Source: Lutjanus erythropterus
Taxonomy: Eukaryota > Chordata > Actinopteri > Lutjaniformes > Lutjanidae
Length of the DNA stretch: 64,000 nt
Assembly (NCBI GenBank): GCA_020091685.1
Contig: CM034593.1
Coordinates: forward strand, 43,835,733-43,899,732
Direction: 5' to 3'
Positions within the stretch are counted from its first letter, which is position 1; each line of letters opens with the position of its first letter. Below are positions 1 through 11,253 of the stretch, in pieces. The translations under genes were made by a program, and so were the position numbers. A model generated the notes under the pieces. It saw only the letters and a program-made list of their open reading frames with translations. It was not told the DNA's origin and did not search any database.

Positions 1-3000
1 TTTTTTTGACAGAGGAGTATGCTCAGTACCAACAAGAGTGTGGAGCTGGCTTACTTCAAGATGGATAGTGGTCGTGACCTTTCTCTTTTTTTTTACAGCT
101 AAAGACTCACTAAATTATGTTTCTGAAAACATTTTAAAGGTAGAATCAGTGGGATTTGTCCAAGCTGCTTGTAAATGCACCAGAAAGATGCCAGAAATTT
201 AATTGATCAATAGTTTCAGCTCTAGTAAGATGCGAGATGCATGTTGTGCTGTCATTCAGTTCTTGATTAAAAGACAAACACACAATTTCATGGTAAAAAA
301 AATTTAATAATCGCAATTCATTGTTAGAAATGCTTAAGATAATTCATAATTTGTGTAAAAAGGGATAAAATACTCCGTGTTAATGCTGTTCAGTTAAAAA
401 TAATTCATGCATTTAATTGTTTGTCTTAAAGGAGTAGTCTGAGAATTTTGTGGTTTATTATGGCCATAGTGGATAGAATTTCATAACTCTGGAGAGTAAT
501 TGCCTTGTTTTCATACAGTCTAGGTTTTTGACATGCCCTGGAAAAACCCTCAGATTTGGATTTTGGATTTTCCCTGAGGAAGGAGATGGTGAGCCAGCTC
601 TGAACCCGACCCCCTCCTTATCCTGAGGAGTTGGACCGACATTAACTTTTGGCCCAAGGAGGAAATTCCTGCACTTCGCTCACATCACTTGAGTGCACCG
701 TGTGGCAGGACTTTTAAAGCCCCACATCATACTACTTGACTTTTTGACAGTTCTAGGAGCTCATTTGAACTGAGCTGACTTGAGAATATCCTTTCTGACT
801 GAAGTGAACACACCAAAGGAACTGAGACAGAAGTATTTCTGAACTCTTGCTTCTTGTCAGAAACATTTCAATTTATTTTAATGGTACTGGTTACCGGTTA
901 ATGTGAAAGCACTGTTAAAGAAGTTATTGTCGCACCAGAATGCTGGCTTAAAAGGGCAAATATTATTTTTACCCTTTAAAAAAGTTTTGAGGAAAAAACA
1001 AAAGAAACAACAAGAAAACAATGGAATCATGTGTAAAGTGGGTAACATGATTAACTCTAAGATTTTTGTTACACTTTATTACAGTCTAATATATCCATAT
1101 ATTTCCAATTGAAATATTGTGTGAGCCAATACATTTTTTCATCTATCAAGCCACTTTTTCTTCTTAAGAAAAGATACATTACAGCTGCGATGTTTTACAG
1201 TTCCCAGACACCCTCTTCCCCATTGTTTCATAAGCTGAATAATTTTATCCATATTTGACATTAATAGATTTCATGTGAGCTTGTTTACTCATAAGAGTGC
1301 TAGCTTGCCTACGTTTTCCTGGAATTATTTTCATTTCAATTCAGATTCCTGCCATCGTTTCTATAAAAGTAGACACATATTACGGTATCAGCTCCAGAGC
1401 CAATCTCTCTCAGATTTTAAAAAAATATCTGAAAAAACAAATCCTAGAAATAGCATTAGTTAAAGTTTCTGTTTTTTGTTTTGTTTTGAGATATTTGAGA
1501 ACTTTGGTATATTTTTGTTGTTTTCTTAGGTTTTTTGTCTCATTTTTTTCTCCTGTTACTTATTTATATTTCTTTTTTTTTCTTCTTTTCTTTTCATATT
1601 ACCTATCTGTGTGATACCTATGCTATAAAAAGGGACTAAATCTAAATCTTTAGATCTGTAATCAGCAACTGTAATTGCATTTTGATTTGCTCCAATTTCT
1701 AACATTAGAGACCTATGGTAAGCCTTGTAGGCATTTATTCTCCCTTGCATATTCTTGTTATTTATCCTTTTGTTTGTTTTTTAATATTTGCTAAATCAAA
1801 TCAATTAAATTTTCTTTGTCCCAAAAATGAAAATATACTCTCAGTTAAAAGTATCCTGTGGCTCCAGTTGCTCATTGTCTCTTGTCAGTCTTTCTTCCAA
1901 CCCCTTTCACAAATGTAAACATATTTGAGTATACTGTGCACCCTAAGGTGGGCTACAGTATACATATATTGCCACTATACAAAAACCCAGAAAAGAAAAA
2001 AGATTCAGGTGATAGGTGAGAGAGGCTTCCACCGACTGGGCAAGTAGAAGTAAGCTGTCAATTAATGGTTGGACTGAGCCGATAACAGGCTTTTTTTTTG
2101 TTTTGTTTTGTTTTTTTTTGTTTTCTTAATTTCAGCGACTCAAACCCTGCATGGCATGATTTGGATCCATATGTCAAACCATTCCTCATCCTGTCTGTAT
2201 TTAAATTTAATCTTTAAATTTAACATTAGAGTGTTGTAATGACTTAATAAACTACTCTAAGACATGACACATCTTTATCATGTGTAGATACTTGAAATAT
2301 TTAGAGGCTGAAATTGAGTTGAAGTTGGGAGCACATGAATAAAAAATGACTTTCCAATGGCTTGAGAAGAATTCAAAACAATATAGCTTGTTAAAGAACC
2401 CATGAAATGGAGATTGGAGCTGACTTTATGACAAGTGGACCTGATAAAAAGGAAATAGGCAGGGGTTTTGCAAGCTGACGAGCAGTAGAGCACATCACAT
2501 CAGAACTTCACAGTACATTTACCATACAGTTGAAGGAAACGATTTGGGTCTATTTTTTTGTGTGCAGGCAAACTTTTTGAGCAACTTGCGGTCTGTATTG
2601 CCTCCTTGGAGAACCTTAGGTGTGAGGTGCATTGCTGAACACGTCCAGAAGTCATTTTTCACTTCATGGGGTCTTTGCTAGTCAATGCTCATCACATTAT
2701 AATAACATTAGAGCTGGCTGTTTATTCTGCCCCAGATTTGGCTGTGTGGGAGTTTAAGGCACTGGAGGGAGTTGTGTCCAGGAGAGAACATGCAAACTTC
2801 TAAGTTTCTCACGCACGTAATGATGCACCTGTCCATTAAAACCAAATGAGCACATCAAGTCATATATAACACTTGAGCACATGTAAAACACACATTCACA
2901 CATGCTCATTTGTAAGGTATGCTCGTTTACCCGATCCCTTGTTTCTTCACCTCCCCTCAGCTCACTCCTCGTTGAGTTAATTAGGTTGTGCATTCATCAC

Positions 3001-4230
3001 ACCTGGTAGAGTGAGAAAGACGATGAGAGACATTCTTTGTAAATTATGAATAAATGTAGCTCAGCATGCATGACTGTTTAGCATAGTTCATCATTCACAA
3101 GGTTTTTATTTTTTCCAGGGGCTCAAACGTCTAATTATCTCTCCTCCCACTCATGGATTGTTGTATTAATTCAAAACTAGAGGAGGTCACTCAGTGAAGT
3201 GCAGATCCGTGCCAGGCAACAGGTGGTGAAGCACCTACTGCAATGCCACCACAACTGCCAGATGCAACCAGCGGAGATAAGCAAAGTTCCACCAACACTA
3301 AGACGACCTCCACGTACATTGTCCTGAGCTAAAATAGGTGACAAAAAGTCATTAAATTGACAGAAACAGTTTAGGCTAAAGCTTTAACTTTTTATACCTA
3401 CCCTTTTTAAATACCATGTTGTAATGAAGATTTTTTTCACTCCTGGGTCTAAGCTTTACAAAGGCAAAAAACAAGACAGAAAAAACAGAAGATCTACAAA
3501 CAACACAGATACTGAAACAAGGTTACGGACATTACATTATTAATCACAGAGGTCCTTCAACATGCAGTCATGAATGTGCAAAAAAAAAAAAAAAAAAAGT
3601 ACATCAGTAACTCAATTCAGATTGTATCCTACATTTACATGCATTCATCATAATGTGATTTGATTGTGATTTATAGTTGTTAAGGATCTCAGAGTTAATT
3701 AGTGCTTAATTAGGAAGGTGCTTAAGTACTTGGAAAATGAGGCTTTAATTATGAAACCAAAAGTGTAATTACACAATAACATAGCTGTTGTGACCGGTGA
3801 GCCTCACAGCTCTGGGTTAGCAGGATGCAGCTTGAGAGCACACGTGTGCCCATATGGGCCTCGTTTTCAGCTTGACTATGCTGTGAGTTAATGAGAGCTA
3901 CTGCTGAGTGACTGCAACGTTGTGGACATCTGACCTTCCCTCTCTGTTTCCGTCACTGTCTTTCTCTCCCTCATTTCCCCCCCTTTTTTTTAACTATCTG
4001 CCTTCCTCTCCAACAACCTTGGAGGTTTCTGGCGTCGGATAATGTCAAACGAAGTATGGTGATTGTGTCCAGCAAGCTTTATCTTTCCTTTGAGTCCCTG
4101 CTGCATATATCTGTGCAGTAACTGTAAAATAAAAAGATTACAGGGTCAAGAGTGTGCCACAACAGTTTTGAAGTAAATAGTGCACAGCCAATTAAAGAGA
4201 TGAGAGACTTAACAGTCTTGCTCTTACTTA
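1..4230. other. Non-coding sequence, no supported gene
   Basis: I see no convincing exon, RNA gene or intact mobile element here. The open frames are under 80 codons, mostly T- or A-rich, and lack protein motifs or paired splice sites. Small landmarks are a (GTTTT)-rich run near 2090-2125, an A-run near 3581-3598 and a short hairpin near 1929-1967 (GTATACTGT pairing with ACAGTATAC). The stretch is best read as intergenic or intronic. Confidence 0.6.
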
Positions 4231-4233
4231 AAA

Positions 4234-4600
4234 GCTTGGGGAGTAAGGGATTACATGTAATGGGATTACATGATTAGGATATGAAAAAAGGTGACTGTAA
4301 TCCATTACAGTTGCAGAAAAAAGGCATAATCAGTTTACAGTTACATAGAATGTTACAAAGAAAGATATACTACTATATGCAGTGTGCACACATTACAACA
4401 CTTCTGGTCTCACAAGACCCCGTTGATCTTAATGAAACGTAAGTAATAAAAGTAATCAAGGCACAATACTTTAATATTGTGACACTTGGATGAGATTACT
4501 GATTACATTTTTTAACCGGTAATTTGTAATTGAATATACATATTTTAAAGTAAAACCTCCCATCCCTTCTCACTTGATAGTGCAGGCAGTCAGCACAAAC
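4234..4600. repeat. Teleost interspersed repeat of the 'TAATGGGATTACATG' type
   Basis: The stretch starts with GGGGAGTAAGGGATTACATG and continues with alternating 'GTAATCCATTACAGTT' words, ending in AT-rich 'TTTGTAATTGAATATAC'. This word pattern resembles a common teleost DNA-transposon-derived repeat. No clean terminal inverted repeat or target duplication is visible, so class and borders are uncertain. Confidence 0.4.
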
Positions 4601-5860
4601 AAATCAAATCTATTCCAGTGGTGGCTTTCACAAGATATTTCTCCTCTATGAGACAAGTTGAGAGGATCTTTCTTCACAAGGACAGCTCAAATATCCTTTC
4701 CCCTTAAACTTTGTTCAAATCAACATTTCACACAACTGGTGAATATGTAAGTATGTAATATGTAATCATATTTTGTCCATGAATACTCTGACCACTTCCT
4801 TTCATAGCTTTTCCCCTGGTTGTGCTGCTTCCAGACGTGTATTTTCATATTAAAGCATTTAACCAATCACATTTCAGCCATCATTTGTTGCCAGGGTCAA
4901 AGAAATCTGCCTGGAGGTCTTCACAATCAGTTCTGCGGGCCCTGTAGTATAAAATAAGTGTCGATCAAACTGTTGCTTCAACCAATCAGATTTTGAGTTG
5001 GTGACACCAAGGCCCTCTAGCAGGCGTATGGTAACGTCAGCATATTCACACCATTTGACTGGATAGTCAGAGAGTGTACTAGCCAGAGCTAGCCAACTGC
5101 AGTCTGTAGCGAGCTGCACAAGCAAAAACATAGTTCTGTTGATTTTAATCAGACAGAGATGTTATGCAACTGCCTGCCACTAGTCAGGCCTGCTGCCCTG
5201 TCAGACGGCGGCCCGTCTCTCCCAGCACAAATGCCTCGATGGTCCACCCAACCCCAGATGATATTATCAGCAAAGCTGGTCAGATTACAGCGAGGTTTGG
5301 CAGTGTTTTAATCTAGAAAATGAAAATAAGGTTAAATGTAAGCTGTGACAGAATAAATTGGTATATAACCACTTAACTAGAGCAATGTGTAACCACATTC
5401 AGTTCAGACATGGACATTAACCTACAAGCACAGTTGGCTGCTGCTGCTAGCGCTGCTAACGTTAGCCACACTGTGTGGCAGCTAAACCTGTCCTCCAAAT
5501 GAACAATGTCATTTACCCCCAGACACTGTGATCCATTTTGGTCTGAAAAGGTGAGGCATTTAGTGAGTTGTTGTCATGTTTTGTAGGTTAATGTGCAATG
5601 TTTGTATTGCAGGGCGCACAGTGCCACACATTTCAGCATTATTTAAAATACAATTTGACGATTGTAGACTGTGATTAACGTCTTCAAATGGCTCTTAATA
5701 CACAGCAGTTTTTGACACCAAGTTTTACATGATCAGTTAATAAACTATACTCAGTTTTAGCTACTTTCTCACTGTTAGACTAGTCAACTAGTCTAAATTA
5801 AAATTTTAATTTGGTTGACAGGGAAAGTAGTTGCCAGGAAAATGCCTAGGTGATAATGTA
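4601..5860. other. No supported gene
   Basis: This 1.26 kb holds no exon I can defend. A minus-strand open frame at 4874-5131 (85 codons) has no recognisable motif and sits in sequence with repeat-like words such as CAACCAATCAGATTTTGAG. The region could be intron 5' of the exon modules that begin near 5862. Confidence 0.5.
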
Positions 5861-5971
5861 CCTTGTTAACTGAAAATAATCGGAGAGATTCCAGACCAAT
5901 TCAGTTTGTGTGGCGATGACAGGCTTGACAGTTACAGGAATAATATTCTAACAGTGTGTGTGTGTGTTTAG

Positions 5972-6079
5972 TTCATAGGTTCACGCATACAAGACATCAC
6001 CCACAATCCCACCATCACATGTGATCTATGTTCAACCTGCCCCAGCTGAGAACTCACGGAACATGGAGAGTTCAGTCAG
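5972..6079 (+). pseudogene. Decayed duplicate exon of the gene at 6769-7402
   Basis: This 108-nt block has an acceptor (TG-rich tract then TTTAG) and a donor (CAG then GTGTGG) like the intact exon at 6769-6996, and is clearly homologous to its 3' half. In the matching frame it reads SPTIPPSHVIYVQPAPAENS and on to SSVR, against SPRIPPSCVILVQPAPVENT and on to DSVR in the intact exon. It is 120 nt shorter, an in-frame difference, and meets a TAG two codons after the acceptor if entered in the same phase. Flanking intron sequence is also duplicated (5862-5970 resembles 6656-6768; 6080-6230 resembles 6997-7120). It is probably a dead exon, though use as an alternative truncating exon cannot be excluded. 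Confidence 0.55.
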
Positions 6080-6768
6080 GTGTGGTGATTTCTTCTGGTC
6101 ATGACACTCATTTCTCAGACAGAGGAGGAAACGGTTCAGTTCAGCTGGAACGGGAGCAGATTTGAGTGTTTACCTCTGAGTGAAGTTTACGTAATTCTTT
6201 TTAGATGTCATGACAATAACTATCCTCTGAACCAGACAAATCTGCTGTGCTTGTTATTTGCTCTGGCAGATACATCTGCCCCCCTATCCATTCAAACAGA
6301 ATTCCACTAGCTTTTGATCCAGTCGAGCCAATCATTACTGCCTACATTATATGGGACAATGATTGACAGGGTTGTGTCACCAAATTTGGAAAGTCACATC
6401 ACACATGCTCTGACAGGCTGTAGGTCCATCTGATTGCGGATATGTTGAGCACAACGTCTCAGGTTCAAGAAACTCAGATCAACTGTCAAACTGGGAGTTG
6501 CTGATCATATATAGATACAGTATTGTTTGTAATCAGGCAGCCGCCATAATGTGCCCTGCTTGGAAATGTACCAAGCACTGCTAGATCATGTTTCATTATT
6601 CTGATTGGTTGTAGGTCACGTTTTGTTGCTCTGACTGGTTGTAGGTCTAACGCCCCTTGGTAACTGAAAATGATTTGAGGATTCCAGACTAATTTACGTT
6701 TGCGTGGCGATGACAGGCTCGACAGTAAGGGGAATAATATTCTAACTGTGTGGTGTGTGTGTGTTTAG

Positions 6769-6996
6769 TATATACATTCAGGTGAGCGAGACATCAAGCA
6801 GTGTATCCTGGATGTCTGCAAGTGAGAACCCTGTCCTTTCAACCAGTGGCAGGAGGGTCACACTCAAAGACACCCCCAACACCCAACTAGACCTCAACAG
6901 TCCATCACCCAGAATCCCACCATCATGTGTGATCCTTGTTCAACCTGCCCCAGTTGAGAACACATGGAATTTGGAAGATCTGGAGGATTCAGTCAG
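6769..6996 (+). CDS. Penultimate coding exon of an unrecognised gene
   Basis: A 228-nt internal exon, open throughout, with acceptor GTGTGTTTAG before T6769 and donor CAG then GTGAGA after 6996. It starts by completing a codon (entry phase 2) and ends with two bases of the next, so its length is a multiple of three. It joins in frame to the exon at 7159. The product is rich in Ser, Thr and Pro (SETSSSVSWMSASENPVL near the start; NTWNLEDLEDSVR at the end) with no domain I recognise. A broken relative lies about 800 bp upstream at 5972-6079, showing that the exon belongs to a tandemly duplicated module. Upstream exons were not found in the window. Evidence for a real gene is the matching phases, conserved splice signals and retained frame; function is unknown. 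Confidence 0.55.
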
Positions 6997-7158
6997 GTGA
7001 GATGACTTACTCTGCTCATGACACTCATTTCTTAGATAGAGGAGGAAATGGTTCGGTTCACCTGTGTTTTTACCTCTGAGTGAGGTTTACGAAATTATTT
7101 TAAGATGTCATGAAAATAATGAATAATAATCTAACACTGTGTTTGTGTGTGTATTTAG

Positions 7159-7402
7159 CTCGCAGGCTGAGCTGACAAATACATCACAATCATCAGTGAC
7201 AGTCCCTGAAAGTGACGATGACTCCGCCAGTTGTGACAAAAACCAGTCACCACAGTCACATCTGCCTGTGTCTGACTTGTCACCCAAGAAAACGAAGACA
7301 AAGAAAAACTGCTTCCGGCGTTTCGTCTCCTGGATGAAGAAGAACTTCTGGTCCTGCGTGACCTGTGTTGATGACAACGATATCTGTGTGTCGTCCGCAT
7401 AA
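7159..7402 (+). CDS. Last coding exon of the same unrecognised gene
   Basis: It is preceded by a TG-rich tract and ATTTAG. C7159 completes the codon left open by the previous exon (AG plus C gives Ser). It encodes about 81 residues to a TAA at 7400-7402: a Ser/Asp-rich stretch (SSVTVPESDDDSASCDKNQS), a Lys-rich segment (SPKKTKTKKNCFRR) and a Cys- and aromatic-rich tail (FVSWMKKNFWSCVTCVDDND). The basic-aromatic tail could be membrane-associating, but that is inference. The intron end resembles the acceptors at 5971 and 6768, so all three acceptor regions share ancestry. The last ten or so codons and the stop overlap an antisense LINE reverse-transcriptase fragment, so the C-terminus looks newly acquired. 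Family unknown. Confidence 0.55.
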
Positions 7403-7550
7403 CAATGGAAAGACACACTGTGTCGCTGAATAATCTAGCCAAGCAGGAGCATGTGAATAGGGAATAAAATTGGACCTAAAATTGAACCTTGTGGTACACT
7501 ACAGGCAATCTGGCTTTTAGAAGATGTGCGATTGCCTGTGGTGACCGCAA
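7372..7550 (-). mobile_element. Non-LTR retrotransposon fragment (reverse-transcriptase domain)
   Basis: On the minus strand the translation from about 7546 down to 7372 contains CSVPQGSILGPILF, then HMLLLG, a TAG stop where the family normally has Gln, then IIQRHSVSFHCYADDTQ. These are the palm-domain motifs of a fish L2/CR1/Rex-like LINE reverse transcriptase, including the catalytic YADD. Only about 60 codons remain, so it is a dead 5'- and 3'-truncated piece. It overlaps the 3' end of the plus-strand exon ending at 7402. Confidence 0.8.
7463..7468 (+). promoter_or_regulatory. Candidate poly(A) signal AATAAA
   Basis: AATAAA lies 60 bp after the TAA of the exon at 7159-7402, a normal spacing. 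It falls in the antisense strand of LINE sequence: on the minus strand the same bases are part of the codons for PILF in a reverse transcriptase. Use is inferred only. Confidence 0.45.
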
Positions 7551-7640
7551 AGGTTTTCTCCCCGTGTTTTGCGTGGGTTTCCTCTGGGTGCTCCAGTTTC
7601 CTCCCACACTGTAGTTAATCAATAAACCATGAAATTTTAA
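7551..7640 (+). repeat. Fragment of a widespread teleost LINE/SINE-associated repeat
   Basis: The words TTTTGCGTGGGTTTCCTC, GGGTGCTCCAGTTTCCTC and CCACACTG match a very common teleost repeat whose other part (CCCTGTGATGAACTGGCGAC) occurs at 38330 and 45733. No target duplication was seen. Confidence 0.5.
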
Positions 7641-8825
7641 TTTAAAAAACTGTCTCGTGATTTTTATTATGCAATACCACTAATATTTAGTATTTTCCTC
7701 AGTGATGGTCTCAGGTTTAGGACATAAAGCTGGAATAATCAATACTTTTGTGTTCATGGTGGATCAAATGATGATGTGAAATGTGTTACCTGTAGAGTAT
7801 TATCAGCTTTTTTTTCGGCGAAAAAGCTCTAAGAAACACTACACTACCTGTTCAGCAGCGGACACATGGACACACTGGTGAATGAGTAGATTATTTAGCA
7901 GCTAAAGACATTATGATAATGAGTTGGTAGAGACCAAAGCAGAGCTGAAACTGTGAATGTTGGGCTTGCATTCATCAGGTGGATACAAACGCAACTCTAA
8001 ATGAACTGCTTATGCCGCTGTGTGTCTCCTGGATGTGTCAATGAACAGCTGTTTGCTAACACTTAGCCAAATTTAACTTTATAAGGTGTTCACAGATTGT
8101 TGCACTTCCCCAACTGGCCAAGAAAATCAATCAATGCTGCTTTGAGTTTTCTTTAAGTATTTTAACACTACAATAAATTAACTGATGGCTATATATAACT
8201 TTGAATATTAAAGTTGTCAGTATGCTTCATCAGCAGTGCCTGGTTTTGAAAATCTTCTTTCCTTTAACAACGTGCTCTCCACAGTGCAGCCCGTGGGCCA
8301 ATAGCGGCCCCCAAACAGCTAAGGTGCTCATTTTGACCGTTTTCAAATTTAGATGTGCAGTAACTTTGTTGAGGTCAAAATGCAATGCTGCTGGTACCTG
8401 ACTTTTCTTATAAGTGTATTTTCATCTAAAATACTATTATATATAATATATATGTCTATAAAAACATTTTAAACATTACATGAATCTAAGCAGTTAAAAC
8501 CAAATATATAAAAACATAAAAACAAAAGCAAACAAATAAAACCAATACTTATATGCTGTTTGACAAGCATTCACTAATTTATATATTTTGCATTAATTAA
8601 TACATACGTAACTAATACCCCTGTGACTAAAAACACATAATAAGATGAGACTTGACTGTCGAAAAGGTGAGATTCAGTTAGCATCACAGACAAACACTCA
8701 GTAGAACTGTCCCTCAGTGGACAACTTTATTCTGTTATGGGTACTGTCTAATTAACAGAAATACAATAATTAATAACATACAGCTTTTACCCAAATCTGT
8801 TAACAAAAGTCATATCTGAAGAACT
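7641..8825. other. No supported gene
   Basis: No exon-like block was found. Words near 8281-8320 (CAGTGCAGCCCGTGGGCCAA) resemble the end of a degraded hAT-type repeat. The remainder is AT-rich unique-looking sequence. Confidence 0.45.
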
Positions 8826-9610
8826 TTTCTGAATTGGCCCTTTTACTGTGGCGAAAAACCTGAAAGAATCTCAGTCATAACTAACAAATCAGAGATCATA
8901 TAGATTCTCTGAACAAATATTTTGAAACTAAAGGGTGTCATGGTGTTAGATTTTGTTGGTTATTTCTTGTTTTATTTTGGTAGTTTCTGGTACTCACTCG
9001 TTAGTTTCGGCTTTCCCCTGTGTGTTCTTTGGATTCTGTTTATTCGTGATTTTTGGCTGGTTCATTCTGTTACAGGGTTCAGGGATTCTCAGGGTTGGAC
9101 CTAAATGCAGACCATGCAGAGAGGGGAGCAGTTTGTAAAGATATTTAATAAACAAAGACCAACAAAAGCTTACAAATAATGCAGGATGGTCTTCAGTCCA
9201 GGCAAGGGAGAAAAAAAAACAAAAATCCATGCAGGGAGAACCAAAAATCACATATAAACAGAATCCAAAGAACACACAAGGGAAAGCCAAAACGCACGAG
9301 TGAGTACCAGAAACTACCAAAATAAAACAAGAAATAACCAACAAAATCCAACACCATGACAAAGGGGACATTACTCACTAGAAATGTTATCAAAAGGCAT
9401 TTTAATGTAGGAACTATTTTAAAAATTGCAGTTTTCCTGAAATGCCCACCATTTTGTTTTCATTCTAACATTTTCCTGGCAAAACCTGAGAGAATCTTCA
9501 TCATAACTAACAAACTAAATGTCGTATACATCTACTGAACAAGAATGAGGAAACAAAAAGGCACATTACTCACTAAAAATATCATCAGAAGACATTTTAA
9601 TGTACAAACT
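8826..9610. repeat. Direct tandem duplication (about 190-bp unit) interrupted by a foldback element
   Basis: Unit 1 (8826-8936 plus 9361-9430) and unit 2 (about 9431-9610) share the order: CTGAAAGAATCTCAGTCATA or GAGAGAATCTTCATCATA, AACTAACAAA, then ACATTACTCACTAGAAAT or ACATTACTCACTAAAAAT, then CATTTTAATGTA. Unit 1 is split by the element at 8937-9360. Unit 2 therefore shows what the empty site looked like. Confidence 0.65.
8937..9360. mobile_element. Foldback / long-TIR non-autonomous DNA transposon
   Basis: The outer arms of about 120 bp are inverted copies of each other (GTCATGGTGTTAGATTTTG at the left, complement of CAAAATCCAACACCATGAC at the right) and differ at only a few positions. 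The central part has GTTCAGGGATTCTCAGGG and a poly-A-rich stretch, with no transposase. The left flank ends AAAGGG and the right flank begins AAAGGGG, a probable short target duplication. Overlapping open frames on both strands here simply read the two arms. Confidence 0.75.
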
Positions 9611-9965
9611 ATCTTAAAATATTCCAGAATGAACGGAAAGTCTGTCATTTTGTTTTGTTTTCACAGAAAGAAACTTGACAGTCCTGTGATTAGAAAAGAA
9701 TAGGACAGAAAAAAAATAGCATCTCCCAATTTAAGAGCCCTTATTGTAAAACTTATATATTTTGCACTATGGATGTAGAGTTTATACATTTTGTTTGAGT
9801 CTGGGTTGACTCAAAACACACAAGGTTTTATAGGTTGTATCTACATATAATAATCAAATACGATTATTTTGTGGTCCAATAACAAAACTCTGTTAAAGTT
9901 AAGGTGTAATGGTAAGTAAACTGTATAATGGTAAGATAATTCTATTTGTGCTGTACTTTGTTCAG

Positions 9966-10109
9966 AGCTTATTCCACATGCAGCTCCTGTCAATCAAGCA
10001 GTCTGTGGCAACAGTCATCACAGAGATGACGGGGTGCCAGACCACACTCACAAACTCGCATGCATTAGAGTACATGGCCATACGATTAAATGACAAGGGC
10101 ACTCAGCAG
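9966..10109 (+). CDS. Candidate internal coding exon, gene unrecognised
   Basis: A 144-nt block (48 codons) is bounded by a good acceptor (pyrimidine-rich tract ending TTTGTTCAG) and a good donor (CAGCAG then GTATGT). It is open in phase 0 at both ends and reads SLFHMQLLSIKQSVATVITE, then MTGCQTTLTNSHALEYMAIR, then LNDKGTQQ. The composition is protein-like and matches no transposon protein I know. No partner exon is identifiable in the window, so strand and frame rest on the splice pair and the open frame alone. I do not recognise the gene. Confidence 0.4.
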
Positions 10110-11253
10110 GTATGTATTCACTGTCCTGCTGCCTGTCACATTATGGAGTGACTCCCACACACTCAGAGGGTGTAGATGACAGCGTTCATAACACAGAACA
10201 CTTGCCATTTATATATTCATGGCCGGGATACACATTTGACTAACAGCAAGGCTGCTCTTTTGGAACAGTGAATGGCTCACAGATGCTCCAAAATAGGCAA
10301 GGGTGAAAAATTAATTAAAAGGACAAATTTGATTTTCTTCTTTCTTTCTTTCTTTCTTCTTATGCCCAACAACAGCACCAACAATGCCCAACTTTCTCCT
10401 GTTCTGACATTCACTGAATGCACTGTTTTTATTTGTTTACTGGAAGGGAAATTGTTGCGATTGAACAAAGGGCCTTATGCAAGAACATTAACGTATTATG
10501 ATTTAAAATTTCTCTTACATTTTTTCATACAATGGGCTTGTGCGAACATGCCACATCAGATTCTGTGTTTGTTCGTAACTTCAGATAACTGTGTAAATGA
10601 TCTGCCTGTATGTAATCCAGTGCACAGGCATGAGACTTGTAAATTAGCATAACTAACACTCTAATGATACCATATAAAGCTACTTTTCCTGCTCCTATGG
10701 CAGGAAGTGTTCATTCATAAAAATGGCATCAAAGAGTATGCAACCCTGTCACCACTGGCTCATGAGAGTGGAAACACTTTATGCAGTGTTCAATAAAGTA
10801 TTAACCCCTTTAAACACCAACCCTTTTTAAAAATAAAAGAGACACCTCATTGTAGAATAAACTTATCAAGGGTTAACTATGATTCTCACTCTGAGGCTAA
10901 GGAGTTAATGCTAGTACCAAAAGTATTACTGTATTATTTTAATTAACCAATTTATTTTTACAGTGTATTTAAAACAATTTGTTGTATAGTGTATTTAGTT
11001 TTACAGTGTAATGAATAACACCACACAGTTTCTCAGTTTTGGTTTTGTATTAATTACAATTTCACATGAAACCACAATATGAAAGATAATAAAGAAAAAT
11101 ATTTTAAAAAGACCTGTTTTCTTTCTTTTTTTTTTTTTTAACATGTTGTCAACCTGCACTTTTCTGTTTGTTCCTTAAGCAAGCTTACATTAAGGTTTGT
11201 TCGTGCACTTAAAGTTAGGGTTTATGAAGAAAACAGAACAATATTAACTCTGT
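10110..11253. other. No supported gene
   Basis: AT-rich sequence with a short (TTTC)n run near 10340-10358. The 126-codon open frame at 10272-10652 contains the microsatellite and shows no motif. Confidence 0.5.

Noticed and set aside
4874-5131. 85-codon minus-strand open frame
   Set aside because: No motif, no splice partner, and repeat-like words overlap it; a chance open frame is more likely.
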